DNA of 64,000 nt from CAZOJJ01 sp964580105 (GTDB taxonomy: Bacteria > Bacteroidota > Rhodothermia > Rhodothermales > Rubricoccaceae): assembly GCA_964580105.1 (NCBI GenBank), contig CAZOJJ010000001.1, forward strand, positions 124,001 to 188,000. The letters are read 5' to 3'. Each line of letters starts with the position of its first letter. Position 1 is the stretch's first letter. The notes beneath the pieces were generated by a model that was not told the origin of the DNA, searched no databases, and saw only the letters and a program-made list of their open reading frames with translations. Below are positions 41,453 to 50,342 of this stretch, one piece after another. The position numbers and the translations under genes are program-made.

Positions 41453-44400
41453 TCAGGCTTCGGTGGCCGCCGCCGCGTCGCCGACGCGCTGCATCGTGGC
41501 GTCGAGGCGCGGGTTGGGGTTGCGCAGGCGGGCGAGGTAGCTCGTGCGCGGCTTCGTGTTCAGCTCGGCGAGCACCTCGTAGCTGCGCGGGCTCTGCTTG
41601 CTCCGCACCACGGCCGCCTCGGCGTCGCGGAGGTTGCCGAACACGATGGCGTCGGCCGGGCAGACCTGCTGGCAGGCCGTCTGCACCTCGCCGTCACGGA
41701 TAGGCCGGTCCTCGATGTGGGCGTACTGCTGCACGCGGCGGACGCGCTGCACGCAGTACGTGCACTTCTCCATGACGCCGCGGAAGCGAACCGTCACGTT
41801 CGGGTTCTGCGCCATCTGGACTTCGAGCGGCAGCGTCTTCGTCCAGTTGTAGAAGTTGAACCGGCGGACCTTGTACGGGCAGTTGTTCGAGCAGTACCGC
41901 GTGCCGATGCACCGGTTGTAGGTCATCTCGTTGATGCCGTCCGGCGAGTGGCTCGTCGCGGCGACGGGGCAGACCGACTCGCACGGGGCGTACTCGCAGT
42001 GCTGGCAGAGCATCGGCTGGAACACCATGCCCGGCTCCTCCATCGCCGCCACGTCGGTCGTGCGGTCGCTGACGTAGTAGCGGTCGAGGCGGATCCAGTG
42101 CATCTCGCGCCCGCGCGAGACCTGGTCCTTCCCGACGACCTGCACGTTGTTCTCGCTCTGGCAGGCGACGACGCACGCGTTGCAGCCGGTGCAGGCGTTG
42201 AGGTCGATGGTCATCCCCCACTGCTGCTCGGCGTACATCGCGTTCGCGATGCGCGGGTCGTCGGACGCCGCGTTGCTCTCGCTCCAGAGCGGCGGGAACG
42301 CCTCCCAGGGCGTCTCGGCGATGTAGTGCTCCTCGTGCTTGGCGAAGTCGCGCTCGCGGAGGTACTCCTCGACGGTGGCCATGCGGACGATCTCGCGGCC
42401 CTCCATCGAGCCGTGGTCCTGCGTGGTGACCATGAGGTAGTCGGCCGCCTCGGGCGTGACCTCGGCCGTGACGAAGGGAACGTCGAGGCGGCGGAGGTGC
42501 GCCACGCGGACGCCGATGCCGGCGTCGTCGTCGCCGTTGGCGAGGGGGCCGGGGGCGTAGACGTCCACGTCGCGGTCGAAGAGCCGCGCGAGGAGGCCGC
42601 GCTCGGCGGCCTGGCGGTCGGTGTCGAGGTGGCGGCCCCAGCCGAGCTCGACGGTGATGGAGCCGTCGGGGTGGCCGGGCTGGATCCAGACGGGCAGCGT
42701 GGCCGTCGCGCCGCCGACGTCGAGCGTGACGCGGTCGGCGTAGTGCTTGCCGGCGTCGAGGTCCACGCCCACGCCGAGGGCCTCGGCCGTGGCCCGGCTC
42801 ATGACGGCGGCGTTGTCCCAGACGAGCTTGGTGACGTTGTGCGGCAGTTCCAGCATCCACGCGTTGTTGGCGTAGGCGCCGTCGTAGACCTTGGGCGAGA
42901 GGCGGAAGACCACCTCGGTCTGGCCTTCGGGCACGACCGGCAACGCGCCGAGGTCGGCCGGGGCCGTCGGCGCGGCGCCGGGGCCGTAGGCCGTGCCGGG
43001 CACGAACCCGTCGTGGAGCGCCGTGCGCCAGGCGTCCTCGGAGCCGAGGCGGTCGCGGAGCGTCTCGCGGACGAGGTCGTAGCCGCCCGCGTTCCGGCCG
43101 GTGGCGAAGAGGGCGAGCACCTCGATGGCCGAGCGGGCGTCGGCGTAGAGCGGCGCGATGAGCGGCTGGATGATGGAAATGGTGCCGTCGTAGGCGCGGC
43201 CGTCGCCCCAGGCCTCGAGGTAGTGCGCCATCGGGACGTGCCACGTGGCACGCTGCGCCGTCTCGTCCTGGTGGAGGCCGAGGTGGATCGAGAAGGGCAC
43301 CTGGGCGAGGGCCTCCTCGAAGCCGAGTTCGGCCGGGAGGCTGTAGACGGGGTTGACGCCGAGCAGGAGCACCATCGGCACGCGGCCCGCCCGCATGTCG
43401 GCCACGACGGCCGGGAGCGTCTCGGCGAGCGGGGCTTCCTCGGCCTCGCCCGTGCTGAGGTAGGAGACGGCGGCGGCGCCGTACTGCGCGTTGAGCGCGT
43501 CGCAGAGGGCGCGCACGGCGGCGGGCTGCGTCTCGCCCGCCACGAACGCGGCGCGGCCGTTCGCCGCGCGCACGTCCTCGACGATGGCCTGCACCATCGG
43601 GTCGAGCGAATACGGCTGGGACGCCGCCGACCCGCCGCCCACGCCGAGGGCCTGCGCCACGGCCGCAGCGAAGTGCGCCACGTCGGCCGCGCGGAGGGCG
43701 CGGCGGTGGTCGGCCATGCCGCCGGTGATGGTGTAGGTGCTCTCGGCGACGTAGAGGCGGCTCATCGAGCCGCGCTCGTCGATGCGCCGGGAGGCAGCGT
43801 ACTCCCGGTTGTTCCAGACCGAGTTGACGTCGGTGGGCCCGAGGAAGTCGCCGTCGAAGGAGACGATGACGTCGGCCTCGGAGAAGCGGTAGAGCGGGCG
43901 CGTGGCGGCGGGCGCCTCGCCGTGCGGGGAGAGCGTGACCCAGCGGGTGCCGGGGAAGCGGGCCTCGAACTGGGCGCGGAGCCGGGCCTGCGTCAGCGAC
44001 GACGACGGCTCGGCGAGGACGACGACGCCCTCGCCGCCGCGCCCGGCCACGCGCTGCACCTCGGCCGCGAACTCGCCCCACGACGCCGGCGCCATGCCCT
44101 CGCCCGTCCGGCGGCGCACGACGCGCGAGCGGTCAGGGTCGTAGAGGTTGAGCAGGCTCGCCTGCGCGAAGACGTCCGTCCGCCCCCGGCTGACGGGGTG
44201 CTCGGGGTTGCCCTCGACCTTCGTCGGCCGCCCCTCGTAGCTCTGCACGAGCAGCGCGTGGACGACGCCGCCGCGCGGGTAGGCCGTGGCGTAGAAGTTG
44301 GCCACGCCGGGGACGACCTCTTCGGGCTTGCGCACGTAGGGGAGGATCTCCTCGGCCGGTCGGCGGCAGCCGGTCAGGCCCGCGAGCGCCATCGAGGCGC

Positions 44401-44599
44401 CCATGACCTTCATGAACGAGCGGCGGCTGGGACCGGGGTCGCCCGCGAGGTCGTCCGCCGCGGTGGCGCCGGGGAGGAACTCGTTCCGGCGGAGGGCCGC
44501 GTAGCCGGGCGCGTCGTCGCGGTCGGCGGGGCTGCGCCAGAGTTTCGGCTGCCCGTCGGCAGCCACGTCGGCGGCGCTGAGAACGTCGAGTTCGATCAT
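41453..44599 (-). CDS. actB: alternative complex III subunit ActB (molybdopterin-oxidoreductase-like with Fe-S domain)
   Basis: 1048 aa, two fused parts. Residues about 55-75 have a Tat-like motif ('SRRSFMKVMGASMALAGLTG'). The B1 half (to about 760) is a molybdopterin-oxidoreductase fold that has lost the cofactor ('VQSYEGRPTKVEGNPEHPVS', 'LGVNPVYSLP'). The B2 half (from about 785) is an FdhB/NrfC-like ferredoxin with four Cys clusters: 'CTGCNACVVAC', 'CQHCEYAPCESVCP', 'CIGTRYCSNNCPY' and 'CTYCVQR...CQQVCP', holding three [4Fe-4S] and probably one [3Fe-4S]. It relays electrons from ActC/ActF quinol sites to the hemes of ActA. Length is usual for ActB. Confidence 0.94.
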   Translation of the reverse strand: MIELDVLSAADVAADGQPKLWRSPADRDDAPGYAALRRNEFLPGATAADDLAGDPGPSRRSFMKVMGASMALAGLTGCRRPAEEILPYVRKPEEVVPGVANFYATAYPRGGVVHALLVQSYEGRPTKVEGNPEHPVSRGRTDVFAQASLLNLYDPDRSRVVRRRTGEGMAPASWGEFAAEVQRVAGRGGEGVVVLAEPSSSLTQARLRAQFEARFPGTRWVTLSPHGEAPAATRPLYRFSEADVIVSFDGDFLGPTDVNSVWNNREYAASRRIDERGSMSRLYVAESTYTITGGMADHRRALRAADVAHFAAAVAQALGVGGGSAASQPYSLDPMVQAIVEDVRAANGRAAFVAGETQPAAVRALCDALNAQYGAAAVSYLSTGEAEEAPLAETLPAVVADMRAGRVPMVLLLGVNPVYSLPAELGFEEALAQVPFSIHLGLHQDETAQRATWHVPMAHYLEAWGDGRAYDGTISIIQPLIAPLYADARSAIEVLALFATGRNAGGYDLVRETLRDRLGSEDAWRTALHDGFVPGTAYGPGAAPTAPADLGALPVVPEGQTEVVFRLSPKVYDGAYANNAWMLELPHNVTKLVWDNAAVMSRATAEALGVGVDLDAGKHYADRVTLDVGGATATLPVWIQPGHPDGSITVELGWGRHLDTDRQAAERGLLARLFDRDVDVYAPGPLANGDDDAGIGVRVAHLRRLDVPFVTAEVTPEAADYLMVTTQDHGSMEGREIVRMATVEEYLRERDFAKHEEHYIAETPWEAFPPLWSESNAASDDPRIANAMYAEQQWGMTIDLNACTGCNACVVACQSENNVQVVGKDQVSRGREMHWIRLDRYYVSDRTTDVAAMEEPGMVFQPMLCQHCEYAPCESVCPVAATSHSPDGINEMTYNRCIGTRYCSNNCPYKVRRFNFYNWTKTLPLEVQMAQNPNVTVRFRGVMEKCTYCVQRVRRVQQYAHIEDRPIRDGEVQTACQQVCPADAIVFGNLRDAEAAVVRSKQSPRSYEVLAELNTKPRTSYLARLRNPNPRLDATMQRVGDAAAATEA

Positions 44600-44606
44600 T
44601 GGGTGA

Positions 44607-44670
44607 GGTCCGGGGTACGAGGCGCCGGGCTCAGGATGCCTACCACCCTGAACCCGGCACCCGGCCCCCG
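44607..44670. repeat. inverted GGTTCAG-type heptad array between actA and actB
   Basis: Plus-strand heptads GGTCCGG, GGTACGA, GGCGCCG, GGCTCAG (44607-44634) and ACCCTGA, ACCCGGC, ACCCGGC (44645-44665). Same word family and layout as the array at 31355-31414. Confidence 0.8.
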
Positions 44671-44671
44671 A

Positions 44672-45343
44672 CTAGTAGTGACAAGCGGAGCAGTTCTCGG
44701 GCGGTTTGATGCCTTCGGCCTCGATGCGGGCGCGGTTGGCCCGGACGTAGTCGGCGAAGGTCCGGTCGTCGGCGCGCACGCGGGCGTTGTAGCCCATCTC
44801 CGTGACGAGGGCGGGGTCACGGAGGTGTTCCTCGGGGTTGCGGTGGCAGTCGAGGCACCAACCCATCGAGAGGGGCTCGACGACCTGGACGACCTCCATC
44901 TGGTCCACCCGCCCGTGGCACGACTCGCACCCGACGCCGACGTTGACGTGGGGAGCGTGCGGGAACTGCGCGTAGTCCGGAATGTGGTGGACGTTGACCC
45001 ACCGGATGGGCTCGCCCGTGGCCCAGCTCTCGCGCACCGGCAGAAGCTTGACCGACTCGGTGCGGATCTGGGAGTGGCAGTTCATGCACGTCTGCGTCGG
45101 GGGGACGTTGGCGTGCTCGCTGACCTCGACGAGGTTGTGGCAGTAGCGGCAGTCCATCCCGAGCTGGCCCACGTGGAGCGCGTGGCTGTAGGGCACGGGC
45201 TGCTCCGGCTGGTAGCCAACCTCGTAGAACTCCGGCGAGAAGTAGTACCAGACGAAGGCGACGACGAGGATTCCCCCAAGGCCAAGCGCGGCGAGCGTAA
45301 TGAGGGGGAGGGCGTTCGCCTTACGCGAGAAGAGCTGCGGCAT
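44672..45343 (-). CDS. actA: alternative complex III subunit ActA, pentaheme cytochrome c
   Basis: 223 aa. I use the ATG at 45343 (MPQLFSRKANALPLITLAALG); one N-terminal membrane anchor spans about residues 12-34. Five CxxCH heme sites are visible: CRYCH, CMNCH, CESCH, CLDCH and CSACH (the last at the very C-terminus, CSACHY). This is the exact heme count of ActA. 'YSHALHVGQLGMDCRYCHN' and 'SMGWCLDCHRNPEEHLRDP' are typical family segments. It is the first gene of the act-cox block, with a -7-like box about 68 bp upstream, so the whole block may be transcribed from here. Confidence 0.94.
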   Translation of the reverse strand: MPQLFSRKANALPLITLAALGLGGILVVAFVWYYFSPEFYEVGYQPEQPVPYSHALHVGQLGMDCRYCHNLVEVSEHANVPPTQTCMNCHSQIRTESVKLLPVRESWATGEPIRWVNVHHIPDYAQFPHAPHVNVGVGCESCHGRVDQMEVVQVVEPLSMGWCLDCHRNPEEHLRDPALVTEMGYNARVRADDRTFADYVRANRARIEAEGIKPPENCSACHY

Positions 45344-45410
45344 CGATCGCGAGAGCCCGCCGGATAGGCGGGCGCGTGGGTGAGCGCGGGAGAGGGCAGG
45401 AGAAGCCGCC

Positions 45411-45418
45411 CGAAGGTA
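45411..45418 (-). promoter_or_regulatory. putative -7 box for the act-cox block
   Basis: On the minus strand the sequence reads TACCTTCG, 68 bp upstream of the actA ATG. It follows the TAYCTTNN form found before other genes here. Confidence 0.4.
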
Positions 45419-45429
45419 GGAGCGGCACG

Positions 45430-45468
45430 CCGAGGGGGGCGTAGAAGATAGCTTGAAACGCCCCTCGG
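45430..45468. terminator. GC-rich hairpin between MATE gene and actA
   Basis: CCGAGGGGGGCGT and ACGCCCCTCGG form an 11-bp stem with one bulged G and a 15-nt loop. It lies between the MATE gene end and the actA promoter region and may insulate the two. No T tract. Confidence 0.45.
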
Positions 45469-45542
45469 TGCCCCCGGCGGAAACCCGAGGGGACGGGCCG
45501 GACGGCGAAGCCGATGATACCACCGCCGGGCCTCCCGTTCCG

Positions 45543-45588
45543 GGGGATCCTGCGGGGATCCTGCGGGGATCCTGCATTATTAATTAGC
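45543..45588. repeat. three 11-nt repeats and an AT-rich patch
   Basis: GGGGATCCTGC is present three times in a row (45543-45575), followed at once by ATTATTAATTAGC, the most AT-rich run in the neighbourhood. It lies 22 bp beyond the MATE stop codon. Confidence 0.8.
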
Positions 45589-45609
45589 GATGCCTCCGCG
45601 CTTGCCCCC

Positions 45610-47034
45610 TCAGGCAGACGATCGGGAGGCTCCCGGGCGGCTTCCCCGCTCCACCCGCACGCGGCGGCGGAAACGGAGCGTCAGGAACAGGGCCGCCGCC
45701 GCGAGCCCGGCGGTGAGGCCCCACCACACGCCGTAGGCACCGAGGTCGGTCCCGAACGCGAGGGCCGCCGCCGTCCCCATCCCCACGCCCCAGTAGGACG
45801 CCGCCCCGATGAACATCGGCACGCGCGTGTCCTTGAGGCCGCGCAGCGCACCCGCGGCCGTCGCCTGCGTCCCATCCATCACCTGGAAGACGGCGGCGAT
45901 GCCGAGCAGTCCGGCCGCCGTCCGCACCGTCTCGGCCGAGACGGTCCCGGTCCCCTGCCCGGTGTACACCCACACGACCCACTCGGGCCGGAGCCAGAAC
46001 AGCGCCGCCGCACCGAGCATGAACGTGGCGCCGAGGGCGATGGCCGTCCACCCCGCCCGCGCGGCGCCCACGCCGTCGCCGCGCCCCGCGGCCTGCCCGA
46101 CGCGCACCGTCGCGGCCATGCCGATGCCGAGAGGCACCATGAACGTGACGCTGGCCGCGTTGATGGCGACCTGGTGGGCCGCCAGCGCCGTCGCCCCGAA
46201 GAGGCCGACGAGCAGCGTGCCGGCCAGAAACAGCCCGGCCTCCAGCCCGAACTGCGCGCCGATGGGCCAGCCGAGGCGGAAGAGCGTGCGGAAGTGCTCG
46301 GCGTCCGGCCGCCGCAGCCCGGCGAAGACGCGGTAGCGCCGCAGCGCCGGGACGAAGCGGACGTAACCCGCCATCAACGCGAACATCAGCGTCATCACGA
46401 ACGCCGAGGCCCAGCCGGCCCCGACGAGACCCAGCGCCGGGAAGCCGAGCTTCCCGAACATCAGCACCCAGTTGGCGAACACGTTCGCTCCGGCACCGAC
46501 GAGCATGACGGCGAGGAGGGGGCGCGGCCGGGCGAGGCCCTCGCAAAAGCCCCGCAGGGCGGTCAGCCAGAGGTAGGGCAGGATGCCCCAGCGGACGGCC
46601 CCGAGGTAGCCCGCCGCCAGCGCGGCCGTGCCGGGCTCCTGCCCCACCGCGCGCAGCACCGGCTCGGCGAACCCGAGGGCGACCACGAGCGGCACCCCCA
46701 GGACCGTCGCCAGCCAGAGGCCCTGGCGGGCGGACCGCCCCACCTCGGCGTCGTCGCCCGCCCCCACGGCGTGGGCCACCATCGGGTTGACGGCCATGAC
46801 CACGCCGAGGCAAACCATCGTGAGGGTCATGTACACGGAGTGCCCCACGACGCCGCCGGCCATCGCGGCCGTCCCCAGCCGCCCGATCATGATCACGTCC
46901 ACGAAGCCCATCGCCATCTGGGCGAGCTGCGTCAACGCGAGCGGCGCCGCCAGGGCGGCCGTCGCGCGGACTTCGCGGCGAAGAGGGGTGGACGACGCCG
47001 GAGGAGTGGACGACGCCGGAGGAGTGGACGACAT
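45610..47034 (-). CDS. MATE-family multidrug/cation exporter
   Basis: 474 aa, twelve membrane segments in two six-helix halves. Blocks: 'ALTQLAQMAMGFVDVIMIGRLGTAAMAGG' (core LAQMAMGFVDVIMIGRLGT, about residues 36-54), 'VNPMVAHAVGAGDDAEVGRS' (about 83-102), 'GWPIGAQFGLEAGLFLAGTLLVG' (core PIGAQFGLEAGLFLAG) and 'GMAATVRVGQAAGRGDGVGAARAG' (core VRVGQAAGRGDGVGAARAG), the last being the MATE repeat of the second half. It should export drugs or organic cations against Na+ or H+. The N-terminus SSTPPA is repeated three times by an 18-bp tandem duplication (46988-47032). The gene is divergent from the GT2 gene. Confidence 0.9.
   Translation of the reverse strand: MSSTPPASSTPPASSTPLRREVRATAALAAPLALTQLAQMAMGFVDVIMIGRLGTAAMAGGVVGHSVYMTLTMVCLGVVMAVNPMVAHAVGAGDDAEVGRSARQGLWLATVLGVPLVVALGFAEPVLRAVGQEPGTAALAAGYLGAVRWGILPYLWLTALRGFCEGLARPRPLLAVMLVGAGANVFANWVLMFGKLGFPALGLVGAGWASAFVMTLMFALMAGYVRFVPALRRYRVFAGLRRPDAEHFRTLFRLGWPIGAQFGLEAGLFLAGTLLVGLFGATALAAHQVAINAASVTFMVPLGIGMAATVRVGQAAGRGDGVGAARAGWTAIALGATFMLGAAALFWLRPEWVVWVYTGQGTGTVSAETVRTAAGLLGIAAVFQVMDGTQATAAGALRGLKDTRVPMFIGAASYWGVGMGTAAALAFGTDLGAYGVWWGLTAGLAAAALFLTLRFRRRVRVERGSRPGASRSSA
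46988..47032 (-). repeat. 18-bp tandem repeat in the MATE gene start
   Basis: Two full copies and a nine-base partial copy of GTGGACGACGCCGGAGGA (plus strand), encoding the SSTPPA repeats directly after the start methionine. In frame, copy number could vary without breaking the gene. Confidence 0.9.
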
Positions 47035-47055
47035 CGGAGGAGTGGGAGCGGGCCG

Positions 47056-47063
47056 GGAAGGTA
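47056..47063 (-). promoter_or_regulatory. putative -7 box of the MATE gene
   Basis: TACCTTCC on the minus strand, 21 bp before the MATE ATG at 47034. Confidence 0.4.
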
Positions 47064-47134
47064 GCCGCGCGGGCGACCTCCCTCGAAATGCACACGTGAA
47101 CGCAGGCCGAGGCCGTACCTTCCGCGCCGAGCCG

Positions 47135-47142
47135 TATCTTGG
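47135..47142 (+). promoter_or_regulatory. putative -7 box of the GT2 gene, near-leaderless
   Basis: TATCTTGG lies only six bases before the ATG at 47149, so a transcript from it would start at or inside the start codon. A second box, TACCTTCC, is at 47116-47123 and would give a short leader. Confidence 0.4.
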
Positions 47143-47148
47143 GCCGAT

Positions 47149-49257
47149 ATGCGCGCCGCTCCCACCCGCCTTATCTCCTCCCCGACGACCCTTTCGGAGA
47201 CCCCCGACGTCTCCGTCATCATCGTCAATTACAACGTGCGGGAGTTCCTGGAGCAGGCGCTCGAATCGGTCGCCCGCGCCAGCGCCGGCCTCCGCGTAGA
47301 GACGTTCGTCGTGGACAACAACTCGGCCGACGGCTCGGCGGCGATGGTGCAGGAGCGGTTCCCGCACGTCCGCCTCATCGAGAACGAGGCCAACCTCGGC
47401 TTCGCCGTCGCCAACAACCAGGCCATCCGCGAGGCGACCGGGCGCTACCTCCTCATCCTCAACCCGGACACGCTGCTCCAGGAGGACACCCTCCACGCGC
47501 TCGTCCGCTTCATGGACCGGCACCCCGAGGCGGGCGCGGCCGGCTGCCGCATCCTCAACCCGGACGGCAGCTTCGCCCCGGAGAGCCGCCGCTCGTTCCC
47601 CACGCCGTCGGTCGCGTTCTACCGGCTGACCGGCCTGAGCCGCCTCTTCCCGAACCACCCCACCTTCGGCCGCTACAACCTCACGTACCTCCCGAAGGAC
47701 CAGGTCTGCGAGGTGGACGCCCTCTCCGGCTCGTGCATGATGGTCCGCCACGCGGCGCTCTACGCCGACCGCGACGCGTGGGCCGCCGCCTCGGGCGACG
47801 CGTTGCCGGTGCCCGAAGGCGGCGCCGGGTTGTTCGACGAGGACTTCTTCATGTACGGGGAGGACCTCGACTGGTGCTACCGCATCCAGCGGGCGGGGTG
47901 GACGATCTACTATACGCCCGAGACGCAGATCATCCACTACAAGGGCGAGAGCACCAAGAAGGGCGAGCTCCGCTACGTGCGCCTCTTCTACGGCGCCATG
48001 CTCCGGTTCGTCGAGAAGCACCTCAGCGGCGACCCGAAGGCGGGCGCGCTGCAGCGGGCAGGCTCGCGGCTGCTCGCCCTCGGCATCCGGGGCGGCATCG
48101 TCGCGCGGGCGCTGGTGACGTTCCTCGTCCAGGTCGTCGTCCTGCTGCGGCGGCCGGCACTCGACCTGGCGCTGGCCGCGCTGGCGATGGCACTCGGCGC
48201 ATGGCTCTGGAGTCTCCAGATCGGAGCCGGCTTCAGCGACGCGTTCTACGCCCTCGTCGCACCGGCCTACGCGCTGGCGGCCGGAATCGGCGTGGCGCTC
48301 TCGGGCGGCTACCGGCGGGGGCACGCCCACCGGCTCCGCCCGCTCGTGCTGGGCCTGACGGGCGCCTTCGTCAGCATCGCCACGCTGTCGTTCTTCGTCC
48401 ACACCATCGCGTTCTCGCGGGCGGCGCTGCTGCTGGGCTTCCTGCTGACGGGCCTGGTGCTGACGGTGCCGCGTCTGCTGGGGCGGAGCCACCGGGGCAG
48501 CCGCCGCGTGCTCCTCGTCGGTTCGGCGGCCGAGGCCGCCCGCCTCCAGCGCCTGCTCGGCGGCCCGCTCCGCCCTACTGCCGCCCTCCTCGGCTACGTT
48601 TCCGACGACGAGGCCCACCACGCCGACGACCCGACGGCCGTCGAGCACCTCGGCGCCCTCCGCCACGTCCGCGACCTCGTCCGCCTGCGCGGCGTGGATG
48701 ACGTGGTCTTCGCGGCCGACTCCCTCAGCAACACGGCCATTCTCGGCCTGATGCGCCAGCTGCGCGACCTCCCCGTCCAGCTCAAAATCCTCGCCTCCGG
48801 CCGCGACCGGATCATCGGGAAGGCGTCCATCGAAGACTTCTCGGTACCGTTGATGGAGGCCGAGCGGACGGTGGCCCCGCTGCGCAGCACGCTCAGCCGC
48901 CGCCTCCTCGACGTCCCGACGGCGCTCTTCGGCGTCGTCCTGGCGCCGTTCCTGCGCCTGGCGGCCCGCCTCGCGCCCGGCCGCCCCCGCCTCCGCACGC
49001 TCGCCATCGCCGCCGCCCGGATGCGCGGCGTGCTGGCCGGCCGCCGCGCCCTGGTCGGCTACGACCCGGCGGGGCCGCACCCCCCGGCCGCCTGGGGCCT
49101 TCAGCCCGGCCTCGTCTCCATCCTCGACACGCTGCCCGAGCGCCCCACCTCCATCGTCGAGGTCCACCGCGCCTACTGGTTCTACGCCCGCAACCAATCG
49201 CTCGCGCTGGACGTGGAAATCCTGCTCCAGGCGCTCCTCCGCCGCTCCTCTCTCTGA
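47149..49257 (+). CDS. GT2 glycosyltransferase fused to a WcaJ-like region with degenerate sugar transferase
   Basis: 702 aa in three parts. Residues about 20-270: a GT2 domain, 'VSVIIVNYNVREFLEQ', 'VVDNNSADGS', 'GRYLLILNPDTLL' and 'FFMYGEDLDWCYRI', typical of rhamnosyl/dTDP-sugar transferases. Residues about 320-460: four to five membrane segments. Residues about 465-560: a Rossmann-like domain ('RRVLLVGSAAEAARLQRLL', 'GVDDVVFAAD') as in WcaJ/WbaP-type phosphoglycosyltransferases. The C-terminus keeps only the flanks of a bacterial sugar transferase ('LSRRLLDVPTALFGVVLAPFL', 'YWFYARNQSLALDVEILLQALLRR', cores cited) and lacks the FFRQERVG...KFRTM catalytic block and its Asp-Glu pair. It probably adds one sugar to a lipid-linked glycan with a non-catalytic membrane scaffold. 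Confidence 0.7.
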   Translation: MRAAPTRLISSPTTLSETPDVSVIIVNYNVREFLEQALESVARASAGLRVETFVVDNNSADGSAAMVQERFPHVRLIENEANLGFAVANNQAIREATGRYLLILNPDTLLQEDTLHALVRFMDRHPEAGAAGCRILNPDGSFAPESRRSFPTPSVAFYRLTGLSRLFPNHPTFGRYNLTYLPKDQVCEVDALSGSCMMVRHAALYADRDAWAAASGDALPVPEGGAGLFDEDFFMYGEDLDWCYRIQRAGWTIYYTPETQIIHYKGESTKKGELRYVRLFYGAMLRFVEKHLSGDPKAGALQRAGSRLLALGIRGGIVARALVTFLVQVVVLLRRPALDLALAALAMALGAWLWSLQIGAGFSDAFYALVAPAYALAAGIGVALSGGYRRGHAHRLRPLVLGLTGAFVSIATLSFFVHTIAFSRAALLLGFLLTGLVLTVPRLLGRSHRGSRRVLLVGSAAEAARLQRLLGGPLRPTAALLGYVSDDEAHHADDPTAVEHLGALRHVRDLVRLRGVDDVVFAADSLSNTAILGLMRQLRDLPVQLKILASGRDRIIGKASIEDFSVPLMEAERTVAPLRSTLSRRLLDVPTALFGVVLAPFLRLAARLAPGRPRLRTLAIAAARMRGVLAGRRALVGYDPAGPHPPAAWGLQPGLVSILDTLPERPTSIVEVHRAYWFYARNQSLALDVEILLQALLRRSSL

Positions 49258-49260
49258 TCC

Positions 49261-49319
49261 GTATTGCGTAGTGCGTACCGCGTGAGGCTACGCGGCGCGC
49301 AATACGACCCGCGCAATAC
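49261..49319. repeat. inverted GTATTGC heptad array before accA
   Basis: Heptads GTATTGC, GTAGTGC, GTACCGC, GTGAGGC (49261-49288) start three bases after the GT2 stop. GCGCAATACGACCC then GCGCAATAC (49297-49319) end three bases before the accA ATG. The word is shared with the actD-actE junction. Confidence 0.85.
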
Positions 49320-49322
49320 CTC

Positions 49323-50315
49323 ATGGCCCACCTCCTCGACTTCGAGAAGCCGCTCGTCGACCTTGAGAACAAGCTGCGCGAGTTGCGCGCGTTCGAGGCC
49401 GAGGACGGCACGGTCGACCTCTCCGAACAGATCGCGGCGCTGGAGCGGCGCGTCGAGACGCTGCGCGCGTCCATCTACCGCAGCCTCACGCGCTGGCAGC
49501 GCGTCCAGCTCGCCCGCCACCCGGACCGCCCCTACACCCTCGACTACATCAGCGCCCTCACGAGCGGCTTCCGCGAGCTCCACGGCGACCGCCTCTTCGG
49601 CGACGACCGCGCCCTCGTGGGCGGCTTCGCCACCTTCCGGGGCGCCCGCTTCGGCTCGGCGGACCGGACCGTGATGATCCTCGGCCACCAGAAGGGCCGC
49701 GACACCAAGCAGCGCAAGGAGCGGCGGTTCGGGATGCCCAACCCCGAGGGCTACCGGAAGGCCAAGCGCCTGATGGAGCTGGCGGCCAAGTTCGGCAAGC
49801 CCATCGTCACGCTGCTCGACACGCCCGGCGCCTACCCCGGCCTCGAGGCCGAGGAGCGCGGGCAGGCCGAGGCCATCGCCCGCAACCTCCTCGTGATGGC
49901 GCGGCTGCCCGTGCCCATCGTCGTCGTGGTCATCGGCGAGGGCGCCAGCGGCGGCGCCCTCGGCATCGGCGTGGGCGACCGCGTGCTGATGCTGGAGAAC
50001 GCGTGGTACTCCGTGATCTCGCCCGAGAGCTGCTCCTCGATCCTCTGGCGATCGTGGGACCACAAGGAGGACGCCGCGCGCGCCCTCAAGCTCACCGCCA
50101 GTGACCTCATCGAGCACGGCGTCATCGACGAGATCGTCCCCGAGCCCATCGGCGGCGCCCACAAGGATCCGGCGGCGACGTTCGAGGCCGTCGGCACGGC
50201 CATCACGCGCCACCTCGACACCCTCGCCGCGCTACCGGCGGACGTCCTCCTCGCCGACCGCCTCGCCAAGTTCGACGCCATGGGCGCGTGGGAGGAGCAA
50301 GGGGCGACGGAGTGA
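49323..50315 (+). CDS. accA: acetyl-CoA carboxylase carboxyltransferase subunit alpha
   Basis: 330 aa, transferring the carboxyl group from carboxybiotin to acetyl-CoA in the first step of fatty-acid synthesis, with AccD (not in this window). Helical N-terminus 'LLDFEKPLVDLENKLREL' (residues about 4-21), 'RWQRVQLARHPDRPYTLDYI' (about 60-79), 'ELHGDRLFGDDRALVGGFA' (about 90-108), 'GMPNPEGYRKAKRLMELAAKFGKPIVTLLDTPGAYPG' (core PEGYRKAKRLMELAAKFGKP) and 'SPESCSSILWRSW' (about 237-249). Full length. No accD neighbour; the alpha subunit is often unlinked. Confidence 0.95.
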   Translation: MAHLLDFEKPLVDLENKLRELRAFEAEDGTVDLSEQIAALERRVETLRASIYRSLTRWQRVQLARHPDRPYTLDYISALTSGFRELHGDRLFGDDRALVGGFATFRGARFGSADRTVMILGHQKGRDTKQRKERRFGMPNPEGYRKAKRLMELAAKFGKPIVTLLDTPGAYPGLEAEERGQAEAIARNLLVMARLPVPIVVVVIGEGASGGALGIGVGDRVLMLENAWYSVISPESCSSILWRSWDHKEDAARALKLTASDLIEHGVIDEIVPEPIGGAHKDPAATFEAVGTAITRHLDTLAALPADVLLADRLAKFDAMGAWEEQGATE

Positions 50316-50342
50316 AGGAGCGATGGGGCGACTGGGCTCCGC

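Noticed and set aside
47035..49197. Minus-strand frame extending the MATE gene far upstream
   Set aside because: It is antisense to the GT2 gene and contains low-complexity Arg/Glu/Val sequence; MATE starts at 47034 with a promoter box upstream.
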